Assembly (NCBI RefSeq): GCF_021887715.1
Contig: NZ_JAIQXX010000003.1
Coordinates: forward strand, 1-64,000
Length of the DNA stretch: 64,000 nucleotides
From: Winogradskyella immobilis
Lineage (GTDB): Bacteria > Bacteroidota > Bacteroidia > Flavobacteriales > Flavobacteriaceae
Direction: 5' to 3'
Shown here: positions 9,116-17,274 of the stretch, piece by piece
Layout of the letters: the number at the start of each line of letters is the position of its first letter
Position numbering within the stretch: the first letter of the stretch is position 1
Made by a program: the position numbers and the translations under genes
The notes under the pieces: model-generated
Database searches by the model: none
The model's input: only the letters and a program-made list of their open reading frames with translations
What the model was told of the DNA's origin: nothing

Positions 9116-9772
9116 ATGAATTCATACAAGACATCTGCAATTGCAGTAGGGATGCTATTTATTATAACCACACTAACATTTATGATAGGTGATGGTATTT
9201 TACAAGAACTCTTTAGCCATTCAAACCTTTTGCCAGTTATATCAGATAATTCATCTAAAGTGGTTTTAGCTGTTTTACTTCAATTAATTTGCGGGTTGGG
9301 TGTTGTAGGTATAGCAGTTATTATGTATCCTATTTTTAAATTGTATAATGAAAGAATTGCTATTCTATATGTAGGTAATCGAATTATGGAATGCATTATT
9401 ATTGCTATAAGTGGTATTAGTTTATTGTCTTTGCTTTCATTAAGTAGAGATCATTTAGTCATATCAGAAGATGCAGCTTTACCCTTTTTAAGGGAATATC
9501 ATGCTACATTTTTAATGTTATCTTTAGTACTTGGTTTTGGAGCTTTTGCATTTTATTATCTGTTATTCAAATCGAAGTTAGTTCCTCGACTTATATCCGT
9601 TTGGGGTATTATAGCTGTTATACTGATGGTAATAGGGTTGGTATTAGATATGTTAGGTTATTCACCTCAATTACTTTTATACATTCCTATGGGATTAAAT
9701 GAACTATTTTTAGGATTTTGGCTTATATTTAAAGGATTTAATACATCAGCATTTAAAACTAAATTGGCATAA
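9116..9772 (+). CDS. DUF4386 family membrane protein
   Basis: 218 aa with six or so predicted transmembrane helices and no signal cleavage. The C-terminal pattern FYYLLFKSKLVPRLISVWGIIA is typical of DUF4386 (position of Leu/Pro-Arg-x-(I/L)-(S/G)). Function is unknown. The gene is followed directly by the Crp-type regulator, and a second DUF4386 gene lies just beyond on the opposite strand (10378-11052). Confidence 0.75.
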   Translation: MNSYKTSAIAVGMLFIITTLTFMIGDGILQELFSHSNLLPVISDNSSKVVLAVLLQLICGLGVVGIAVIMYPIFKLYNERIAILYVGNRIMECIIIAISGISLLSLLSLSRDHLVISEDAALPFLREYHATFLMLSLVLGFGAFAFYYLLFKSKLVPRLISVWGIIAVILMVIGLVLDMLGYSPQLLLYIPMGLNELFLGFWLIFKGFNTSAFKTKLA

Positions 9773-9794
9773 GGTGTATTTGATGCATCATAAT

Positions 9795-10373
9795 ATGGAA
9801 AACGAACTTGTAAAATATATTTCTAGATATACAACTTTAACAGAAGAAGAAATCAAAGCTGTTAAAGAAGAAATCCCTATTCGCACCTTTAAAAAAGGAA
9901 CTATTTTATTGAAAGAAGGACAAATAGCAACAGAATGCTATTTTAATATAAAGGGATTGGTAAGACAATATTATGTAGTAGATGGTGAAGAAAAAACAAC
10001 GTTTTTCTATACAGAAGAATATGCTATTAGTGGCACACCAATGAAACCTTCTAAATATTATTTGGTATGTGAAGAAGATTGCACATTAACCATTGGGGCC
10101 TATGATGCAGAAGAAGATTTTTTTAAACGATTCCCAAAGTTTGAATCCTTATGTCGTGTCTTATCAAGTGAATATTTTGAATCTTATGAGGATTTATTAG
10201 CTGCTTACATTATTCAATCACCAGAAGATCGCTATTTAAATTTGCTAAAAGAACGTCCAGATTTAATAGCGCGCGTGCCTCAATATCAACTAGCAAGCTA
10301 TTTGGGTATTACAGCAGAATCGTTAAGTCGTATTCGTAAACGAATTTTATTTAAAAGTAACGGTTGTCATTAA
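9795..10373 (+). CDS. Crp/Fnr-family transcriptional regulator
   Basis: It has an N-terminal cyclic-nucleotide-binding beta-roll (about 15-110; FKKGTILLKEGQ, YFNIKGLVRQYY) and a C-terminal helix-turn-helix (VPQYQLASYLGITAESLSRI), which is typical for Bacteroidetes Crp-like regulators. The open frame extends upstream to a GTG at 9774 and an ATG at 9783. The ATG at 9795 (MENELVKY) is chosen because family members start there; the other two remain possible. It probably belongs with the DUF4386 gene 23 nt upstream and could control the flanking membrane protein genes. Confidence 0.88.
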   Translation: MENELVKYISRYTTLTEEEIKAVKEEIPIRTFKKGTILLKEGQIATECYFNIKGLVRQYYVVDGEEKTTFFYTEEYAISGTPMKPSKYYLVCEEDCTLTIGAYDAEEDFFKRFPKFESLCRVLSSEYFESYEDLLAAYIIQSPEDRYLNLLKERPDLIARVPQYQLASYLGITAESLSRIRKRILFKSNGCH

Positions 10374-10377
10374 TATA

Positions 10378-11052
10378 TTAATTCACTCTCACACCCTTAA
10401 TTAATAACCAAATAATAAATATAAGTTCAGCTAATCCAGAAAACAAAGCGCCATAAGATGTAATGGTTTCAAAACCCGGAAATAAAAACCCTGTTAGCAT
10501 ATTAATTAGATATCCAAAAGTTGCAATCATTAATAAAATGCCGATAATTTTTGGAATAAAACCAGATTTATAAACCAAATACCCTAGAGGAAATAACCAC
10601 AGACCAAAGAATATATGTGCAATAGCATATCCTACATTATGTAACTCTAGAAATAGCATTGATAGTGAATGTATTTGAGATGTATTGAATGTCTCTAGGT
10701 ATTGACCTTTCAAAATCGTTAATACAGCATATTGGTTTAGCATATTAAGACAAGCAATAGATATACCTACTATAGCCAACAAAAACATCACTTTTGCATA
10801 AATTTTACTAATCGATTTTAGTAATCTATATAAAATCAATAAGAGAAATATAAAGCACGTTAATTGTATAATATCTGCTACAAAACCAAAACGAAATAAA
10901 AACTCGTTAGATAATATATTGTTAGATGTTACTTCGGCGTCATTATAAACTATAAGTTTCATTCTAACCCCAAAATGAGCAAAACCACCAAAAATAGCTA
11001 CAAGTAAATATAAAAAACCAGCTTGTCTCGCAGTTTGCTTAGTAGATTTCAT
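10378..11052 (-). CDS. DUF4386 family membrane protein
   Basis: 224 aa with about six transmembrane helices. FFGLWLFPLGYLVYKSGFIP followed by IIGILL is the characteristic DUF4386 motif. It converges on the Crp-type gene with only 4 nt between the two stop codons. Together with 9116-9772 it makes a pair of distant paralogues on either side of the regulator. Function is unknown. Confidence 0.8.
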   Translation of the reverse strand: MKSTKQTARQAGFLYLLVAIFGGFAHFGVRMKLIVYNDAEVTSNNILSNEFLFRFGFVADIIQLTCFIFLLLILYRLLKSISKIYAKVMFLLAIVGISIACLNMLNQYAVLTILKGQYLETFNTSQIHSLSMLFLELHNVGYAIAHIFFGLWLFPLGYLVYKSGFIPKIIGILLMIATFGYLINMLTGFLFPGFETITSYGALFSGLAELIFIIWLLIKGVRVN

Positions 11053-11177
11053 CGTAAATAAAATTTAAATATTGAGACTTAAAATTAATATACTCTAGTT
11101 CTAATTCTATTGACTTTAGTTAAGAAATAAAAATTAACTCAAATCAATGAGCTAACTTTTTTTGCTTTTTGATAAAG

Positions 11178-11873
11178 CTAATTTTCTAATAATTTATTAA
11201 TATGGATTTTATATAGTTTACCAATTGGTAAGTCGTTATCTTGTAGTTTAATTAGATTGCCTTTTATACTTTTTATATAGGTTTTGTTTATGATGTAAGA
11301 TCTATGAGTTCGTATAAAATTAGTATTAAGATTGGTCTCAAAAAATTTTAGAGATTGATGAACTACAATAGGTTTTTGTGTGTTTAAATGCACTTTTACA
11401 TAACCACCATAGCTTTCTAAATAGATAATATTATTAAGATTCACTTGATGAATTTCTTTATCACCTTTAATAAATATAGATTGGTCTTCGGCATCTACTT
11501 TTACATTTGTATTAGAAATATTTGTTTTAAGTTGTGCAACTTTTTGATAAGCTTTTAAGAAACGTTCGAAGCTAAAAGGTTTTAATAAGTAATCGGTTAC
11601 TGATAATTCAAAACCTTCTAATGCGTATTCTTCATAAGCAGAAGTAATGATAATAGCAGGTGGATGTGTCAACATTTTTATAAAATCTAACCCTTTTAGT
11701 TTAGGCATCTTTATGTCTAAAAAAATAAAATCTACTTTATTGGTATTTAAAAATGAAATAGCTTCAACAGCATTATAAAAGCTTTTTAGAATCGTTAAAT
11801 CTTTTAATTCTTTAGCATAATCTTCTATAATATGATGTGCTATAGGCTCATCATCAATGATAATACAAGTCAT
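11178..11873 (-). CDS. LytTR-family response regulator (second copy)
   Basis: The receiver has IIDDEPIAH and Asp53 in FLDIKMPKL. The LytTR output domain (about 125-231) contains IYLESYGGYVKVHL and FIRTHRSYIIN. It shares about half its receiver residues and all the main motifs with the regulator at 3522. The two differ in the linker. It is downstream of, and 3 nt from, its kinase gene, so it is co-transcribed. The adjacent divergent hydrolase genes at 12845 and 14412 are the likely targets (inference). Confidence 0.92.
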   Translation of the reverse strand: MTCIIIDDEPIAHHIIEDYAKELKDLTILKSFYNAVEAISFLNTNKVDFIFLDIKMPKLKGLDFIKMLTHPPAIIITSAYEEYALEGFELSVTDYLLKPFSFERFLKAYQKVAQLKTNISNTNVKVDAEDQSIFIKGDKEIHQVNLNNIIYLESYGGYVKVHLNTQKPIVVHQSLKFFETNLNTNFIRTHRSYIINKTYIKSIKGNLIKLQDNDLPIGKLYKIHINKLLEN

Positions 11874-11876
11874 AGT

Positions 11877-12638
11877 CTATTGATGAATTAAAAGATCAAA
11901 TTTATAAATCCCATTGTTTTTTGTAACTTTTAATTCGTGTTGGTCTTTATAAATTAACTGTAACCGTTTTTTTAAATTTTCAAGACCAATTCCTGTAAAT
12001 TCGTTAGCAGAATCAATTTCAAAATTATTAGTTATTTCTAATTGAATTTTAGATTCATCAGCTATTAAAATAATATCTATATATGCATCATTTAAAACGG
12101 TGTCTACGCCATGTTTAAAAGCATTTTCTAGTGGTATAATCAATAATAAAGGAGCTATCTCTACATGATTTATAAATATATTCTTTTTAAAATCTATTTT
12201 AATGTCTTTGTTTGTTCTTAGTTGCTGTAGTTCAATATAATTTTCTAGATAATCAATTTCTTCTTCGAGGCTTACTTTTGACTCTTTTCCCTTGTAGATT
12301 ACATAACGCATCACTTGAGACAATTTCAATATAGCTTCTGGAGTTTGATCCGATTTTCGTTTTGCAAGGCCGTATAAATTATTAAGTGTATTAAAATAAA
12401 AATGTGGGTCTATTTGACTTTTTAGTAAATCTAATTCAGATTGTATTTGCATGGCTTGAAGCTGACTCGTTTTCTTTTTTAAATATAACCATTGAAAAAG
12501 AAAAACGAAGCCGAAAAACAAAAAAATAAATAGAAATAAGTTAATTCTAAAATCAGCTTGTATGTTGATAATCAGAACGATGATTAATAGTGTCATCATT
12601 ACAACAAGCGACCAATATGATTTGATAAATGTCTTCAT
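11877..12638 (-). CDS. LytS-type sensor histidine kinase, single membrane module
   Basis: A 253-aa His_kinase (PF06580) protein with two transmembrane helices (about 10-28 and 32-52), the phospho-acceptor His79 in SQIDPHFYFNTLNN, and an ATPase domain (LENAFKHG, GIGLENLKKRL). It matches the kinase at 4208 but has only one copy of the 2-helix membrane unit that is doubled there. It is the first gene of an operon with its LytTR partner. 206 bp of divergent promoter DNA separate it from the hydrolase at 12845. Confidence 0.9.
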   Translation of the reverse strand: MKTFIKSYWSLVVMMTLLIIVLIINIQADFRINLFLFIFLFFGFVFLFQWLYLKKKTSQLQAMQIQSELDLLKSQIDPHFYFNTLNNLYGLAKRKSDQTPEAILKLSQVMRYVIYKGKESKVSLEEEIDYLENYIELQQLRTNKDIKIDFKKNIFINHVEIAPLLLIIPLENAFKHGVDTVLNDAYIDIILIADESKIQLEITNNFEIDSANEFTGIGLENLKKRLQLIYKDQHELKVTKNNGIYKFDLLIHQ

Positions 12639-12844
12639 TTATGTAAAAGTATCAAAATCTGTTATAAGTTAATGATGTATTTGATAAACACTTTTTAATT
12701 AGCATTAGACGTACTCTTTTTTTAGTTAAACGTCATTCAATCTAAAAAAGCTATAATCTAATTCTGTTATAGAGGAGTTTATAAATTTTTTTTTATCTCT
12801 TTCAAATTGGTATATAGTTTTACTCAAAACTTAAAATAAATTTT

Positions 12845-14422
12845 ATGAAAGTTCTAATTAAAGTATTTGTTTGCCTATTATTAAGTATAGCAAATCTACA
12901 AGCGCAAAATTTAGATTCATTATTAACCGTTTATAGCCAAAATGGTAAAGAAAATGAAATCAACTCAAACTTTAACGGAGTCGTGTTAATTGCTAAAGGA
13001 AATGATATAGTATTTAACAAAGCATATGGGTATTCAGATTTTGAAACTAAAAAAACTCTTACTGTTAATGATAAATTTTTAATAGGATCTGTTACAAAAC
13101 CAGTAGTAGCTTATCTAACCTTAAAGCAAGTAGAAAGAGGAAATATTAAGTTAGAGCAAAACATTTCAGATTTCTTACCCAACTTTGATCATGACAAAGG
13201 GAAAGAGATTACTATTAAAATGCTATTGAATCATACATCTGGTCTACCACACTATAGTGGTTTACTACCTTATATAGAAAGTAGAGAAGTGTTTTTTGAA
13301 TCGGCAATTAGTACAGTTGACTATGTTAGTTTAATTAACAAAGTTGGTTTAATAAATATACCTGGGCAAAAATATCAATATAGTAGTTTAGGCTATGTAC
13401 TCTTAGGGGCAATTCTTGAAAAAGTTACTGAGCAATCATTTTCAGATATAGTTAAAAAAGAAATAAATGAAGATATGGACTTGAAGAATCTAGGCTTTGT
13501 TACGGATAATTCAATAGATATTGTTAAAGATTATAAAATGGAGGGTGATGATTACAAAGAATTTCCTAACAGACATCAAAGTAATACATTGAGTACTGGA
13601 GGAGTATACAGCAACAGTATAGATTTATTCCACTTTTTTAACAAGTTAAGAAAGCGTGACATATTAGATACTGATCTAACAAAGGAAATGTTCAAAGAAA
13701 ACAATAATGGTTATGCTCTAGGACTATATAGAAACGACCCTGTATTATTAAGATATATACCTTCAGCAAGGTACTTTTCTCATGGTGGAAGTGTAAATGA
13801 ATTCTCAAGCTATGTTATGCTAAATGATGATGGTATAACAATAATTATATTGGCTAGCACAAGACCATTAAACTTACCAAAATTAATAGTTAATATCTAC
13901 AGAGCATACAAAGGCGAAGATTTATCAACCTCTAATAGAGTCATATTACCTAGTTTAAAAGATGTGTCAAATTTTGAAAGAGAAAATGGTGTAGATGGTG
14001 TTATTAAATATCAACAAGAAATGACAAAAAATGCTGGTTATCCTATATATCCATCAGCTAGTTATGTAGTAAAAATGGTAAAGATTCATAGAAATAAAAC
14101 AAATGTTGAAGCCATTGATAATCTTATCAATACCATAACTATTAAAGAGAATCCGTATGCGGAAGACACTTTGAATCAATTAGGTTATTTGTTGTTTAAA
14201 ATAGATAAAGAAAAAGCAGAAAAATATTTTAAGAAGACCACAGAACTGTTTCCTAAATCAGCTAATGCTTGGGATAGTCTAGGTGAGTTTTATGAAAAAA
14301 CAAATCAACCCAAAAAAGCAAAAGCTGCATATCAAAACGCTGTAAAACTTTCTAAAAAGTATCAATTAGAAAATCAAAAACTGTTTATCAAAAACTTAAA
14401 AAGAATAAATAATGAGTTGTAA
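12845..14422 (+). CDS. beta-lactamase-fold serine hydrolase with TPR tail
   Basis: Signal peptide 1-21 (ANLQAQ), then a PF00144 hydrolase domain with Ser82-Val-Thr-Lys85 (IGSVTKP), Tyr179-Ser-Ser (YQYSSLGY) and HGGSVNEF. The last ~90 residues form a TPR-like tail (SANAWDSLGEFYEKTNQPKKA). That tail resembles the one on the esterase at 5442, so the two modules attach it to different enzymes. The gene overlaps the downstream esterase by 11 nt. The substrate is not identifiable. Confidence 0.87.
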   Translation: MKVLIKVFVCLLLSIANLQAQNLDSLLTVYSQNGKENEINSNFNGVVLIAKGNDIVFNKAYGYSDFETKKTLTVNDKFLIGSVTKPVVAYLTLKQVERGNIKLEQNISDFLPNFDHDKGKEITIKMLLNHTSGLPHYSGLLPYIESREVFFESAISTVDYVSLINKVGLINIPGQKYQYSSLGYVLLGAILEKVTEQSFSDIVKKEINEDMDLKNLGFVTDNSIDIVKDYKMEGDDYKEFPNRHQSNTLSTGGVYSNSIDLFHFFNKLRKRDILDTDLTKEMFKENNNGYALGLYRNDPVLLRYIPSARYFSHGGSVNEFSSYVMLNDDGITIIILASTRPLNLPKLIVNIYRAYKGEDLSTSNRVILPSLKDVSNFERENGVDGVIKYQQEMTKNAGYPIYPSASYVVKMVKIHRNKTNVEAIDNLINTITIKENPYAEDTLNQLGYLLFKIDKEKAEKYFKKTTELFPKSANAWDSLGEFYEKTNQPKKAKAAYQNAVKLSKKYQLENQKLFIKNLKRINNEL

Positions 14423-15266
14423 TAAAAAAATCATCATTTCAATAATTAGCACACTCATTATTAGTGCAATCATTGGTGCATTTTTATTAGAATTTTATTT
14501 GCAATCTAATAAATACGATGAAAGCGTTATACAAACCAGTATTAATTCTAAGATAATGGGAGAAGAACGAGATGTCATTATTCATTTGCCGGAAAATTAT
14601 GAAGTAAATACAACTAAAAAGTATCCAGTTATGTATGTTTTAGATGGTACGTCTCAAGATATACACACAGCTTTTAAGATTGATATACTATCGAAAGTCA
14701 AGTTGTTTCCAGAAGCAATAGTTGTTGGTATACCAAATACGAGCGGTAATAGAAGTAGAGATTTTACACCACATTACATGAAAATTGACGTTGAAGAAGC
14801 TAATAGTGATTTAGGGAATGGAGATAATTTTTTGAAATTTATAGAAACGGAGCTTATACCATATATTAATTCAAATTATCGACAAAATGGCTTCTCTAGC
14901 ATAAGTGGAAATTCTAGAGGAGGATTATTTACATTATATGCTTTACTGGAAAGACCAGAATTATTTGATGCATATATGTGTTATAGTCCAGCATTTTGGA
15001 GAGAAGATTATTTAATAGTTAATAAAACAAAAGCTTTTTTTAATAGTGAGCATAATATTAAAACACATCTTTTTATGAGTTTAGGAGATTTGGAAAATGA
15101 TAAAATGAAGAAGGGTTATAATGCCATGGTATCATTAATAAATGGTTTCAACTATGACGACCTAGATTTTAAACATCAAATTACTAAGAATGCGAACCAT
15201 CAAAGTAATTCTTATAAATCAACTGTTTATGCTCTAGAGTGGTTAGGGAATGTTTTACAAAACTGA
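14412..15266 (+). CDS. Fes-like esterase, membrane-anchored
   Basis: A 284-aa alpha/beta hydrolase (PF00756) with an N-terminal membrane anchor (about 5-30, not clearly cleaved) and the elbow G-N-S-R-G with Ser168. Core segments match the esterase at 5442 (YPVMYVLDG, then NRSRDFTP against NRGRDYTP, then SRGGLF), but it lacks the TPR tail. It overlaps the serine hydrolase gene by 11 nt, so the pair is translationally coupled. It probably acts in the periplasm on an ester or peptide substrate that cannot be named from sequence. Confidence 0.85.
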   Translation: MSCNKKIIISIISTLIISAIIGAFLLEFYLQSNKYDESVIQTSINSKIMGEERDVIIHLPENYEVNTTKKYPVMYVLDGTSQDIHTAFKIDILSKVKLFPEAIVVGIPNTSGNRSRDFTPHYMKIDVEEANSDLGNGDNFLKFIETELIPYINSNYRQNGFSSISGNSRGGLFTLYALLERPELFDAYMCYSPAFWREDYLIVNKTKAFFNSEHNIKTHLFMSLGDLENDKMKKGYNAMVSLINGFNYDDLDFKHQITKNANHQSNSYKSTVYALEWLGNVLQN

Positions 15267-15288
15267 AAAACTAACTTATGTAAAAAAT

Positions 15289-15323
15289 AAAAAAAGCCAC
15301 TTTCAATTAAGAAAGCGACTTTT
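15289..15323. terminator. bidirectional terminator, similar to that at 3473
   Basis: A 13-bp stem (15292-15304 with 15311-15323, two mismatches) has a run of A on the left and a short run of T on the right. It sits between the convergent ends of the esterase (15266) and the acyl-CoA dehydrogenase (15349). Its core differs from 3481-3506 at only two positions and lies in the same orientation. Confidence 0.75.
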
Positions 15324-15348
15324 CCAGCTATTAATTAAGGTATTAACC

Positions 15349-17157
15349 TTAAAAATTGTAACGATTATCGGCTTTTACTTTTTCAGCAATTTCATTTCGT
15401 AAATCAACGATATCTGGGTAATTCTGATATTTTGTATAACGTTTTAATCCCATTAGCATCATGCGTTGCTCATCACCTTCGGCAAAAGAAATAATACTCT
15501 CTTTTCCTTTGTCTTCAATTGTATTTACAGCATTGTATAAGTAGAGTTTAGACATCGCTATTTGTACAGACTGAGTTTCTTCTCCATAACGTTTAGCATT
15601 CTTTTCTGTTCTTAATATTGAAGATTCTGCCATGTATATTTCAATTAATATATCTGCAGCTGCTACTAATAATTGTTGATGCGCTTCTAAGTCTTGTCCG
15701 TATTTTTGGACTGCACCACCAGCAACCATTAAGAAGGTCTTTTTAAGTTTCTTTATCATTTCTTTTTCTTCAGAAAATAATTCAGAATAATCTGGTGTTT
15801 CAAATGAAGGAATTCCCATTAGCTCTTCCTGAACTGCTTGTGCAGGACCTAATAAATCAACATGACCTTTCATAGCTTTTTTAACTAACATACCAACAGA
15901 TAACATTCTGTTAATTTCGTTTGTTCCTTCATAGATACGAGCAATACGCGCATCTCTCCATGCGGCTTCCATTGGTGTTTCTTCAGAGAATCCCATACCT
16001 CCAAAAATTTGAATGCCTTCATCAGCACAATTCTGTACGTCTTCAGATACTGCTACCTTAAGAATTGAGCACTCAATAGCATATTCTTCTACACCTTTTA
16101 ACTCAGCTTCTTGATGTGTGTTACCTGATGCTTCACGAATAGCAATACGATCTTCGATATTTTTCGCAGCTCTGTACGTTGCAGATTCACCAGCATAGGC
16201 ATCAGCAGCCATTTTAGCTAGTTTCATTTTTATAGCACCAAAATCTGCAATAGGTGTTTTAAACTGCTTACGTTCATTGGCATAGTTTACAGCGGTAGTT
16301 ATGATACGTCTTTGCGAATCTAAACATGCTGCTGCTAGTTTTATACGACCAACATTAAGTGCATTCATGGCGATTTTAAAACCTTCACCACGACCTGCCA
16401 GCATATTTTCAATTGGTACAACCGTATCATTAAAAAATACTTGTCGCGTAGAACTTGCTCTAATGCCTAATTTGTGCTCTTCTTCTCCTAATGTTACGCC
16501 GTTTGGATTTTTAGGGTCATATTCCACAATAAACCCTGTAATGTTTTTATCGTTTTCAATGCGAGCAAAAACGATCATTACGCTACAAAATCCAGCGTTT
16601 GAGATCCACATTTTTTGCCCATTGATTTTATATGATTTACCATCAGCAGATAATTCTGCAGTAGTTTTACCAGAATTTGCATCAGATCCTGCTCCAGGTT
16701 CAGTTAAGCAATAGGCACCAAACCACTCTCCAGTTGCTAATTTTGGTACGTATTTTTGTTTTTGTGCTTCTGTACCATATAGTGTAATTGGCATAGTACC
16801 AATACCTGTATGTGCACCAAAAGCCGTACTAAAAGAACCTGTTCCAGAGGATATGTAGTCACATGTTAAACATGTAGAAACAAATCCCATTCCTAATCCG
16901 CCATAAGCTTCAGGGACAGCAACTCCTAAAAACCCTAATTCTCCAGCTTTACGCATCACCTCTTCAGTAAATGCATAATCTTTAGCTTCAAATCTTGGTT
17001 TATGTGCAATGATCTCACGGTCGTTAAATTCCATTACAGCATCTTTCATCATTTGCTGTTCTTCTGAAAAATCTTCAGGTGTAAATATATCTTCACATTT
17101 TGTTTCCTTAACCAGGAATTGTCCACCTCTTAATAAGTCTTTTTCTTCTGTTGCCAT
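15349..17157 (-). CDS. acyl-CoA dehydrogenase
   Basis: An FAD-dependent acyl-CoA dehydrogenase of 602 aa, so it has an extra C-terminal helical domain (about 440-602) as in very-long-chain-type enzymes. Typical stretches are CLTEPGAGSDA (FAD/substrate) and the catalytic Glu410 in IYEGTNEINR. It catalyses the first oxidation step of beta-oxidation and passes electrons to electron-transfer flavoprotein. It is the last gene of the run marR, hydratase/dehydrogenase, thiolase, dehydrogenase. A palindromic repeat fills most of the 117-nt gap before it. Confidence 0.95.
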   Translation of the reverse strand: MATEEKDLLRGGQFLVKETKCEDIFTPEDFSEEQQMMKDAVMEFNDREIIAHKPRFEAKDYAFTEEVMRKAGELGFLGVAVPEAYGGLGMGFVSTCLTCDYISSGTGSFSTAFGAHTGIGTMPITLYGTEAQKQKYVPKLATGEWFGAYCLTEPGAGSDANSGKTTAELSADGKSYKINGQKMWISNAGFCSVMIVFARIENDKNITGFIVEYDPKNPNGVTLGEEEHKLGIRASSTRQVFFNDTVVPIENMLAGRGEGFKIAMNALNVGRIKLAAACLDSQRRIITTAVNYANERKQFKTPIADFGAIKMKLAKMAADAYAGESATYRAAKNIEDRIAIREASGNTHQEAELKGVEEYAIECSILKVAVSEDVQNCADEGIQIFGGMGFSEETPMEAAWRDARIARIYEGTNEINRMLSVGMLVKKAMKGHVDLLGPAQAVQEELMGIPSFETPDYSELFSEEKEMIKKLKKTFLMVAGGAVQKYGQDLEAHQQLLVAAADILIEIYMAESSILRTEKNAKRYGEETQSVQIAMSKLYLYNAVNTIEDKGKESIISFAEGDEQRMMLMGLKRYTKYQNYPDIVDLRNEIAEKVKADNRYNF

Positions 17158-17187
17158 AATTATATAATCATAAATATTACTAATACG

Positions 17188-17263
17188 TCTGTTCGAGCGC
17201 AGTCGAGAACTACTTTTATTATTATCCGATCAAAAAGGTCTCGACTGCGCTCGACCGGACAGA
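17188..17263. repeat. palindromic repeat, sibling of the element inside purL
   Basis: The arms around 17188-17209 and 17238-17263 share the core CGAGCGCAGTCGAGA and its reverse complement, with a spacer of about 28 nt. The 26 nt at 17236-17261 match 24915-24940, inside purL, at 25 positions. It lies between the thiolase and acyl-CoA dehydrogenase genes and may form a hairpin in the operon transcript. Confidence 0.85.
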
Positions 17264-17274
17264 AATTATTTATT

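Noticed and set aside
3473-15323. Integrative element bounded by att sites
   Set aside because: The flanking direct repeats exist, but there is no integrase, tRNA target or mobility gene, and both copies work as terminators. Kept only as a finding to test.
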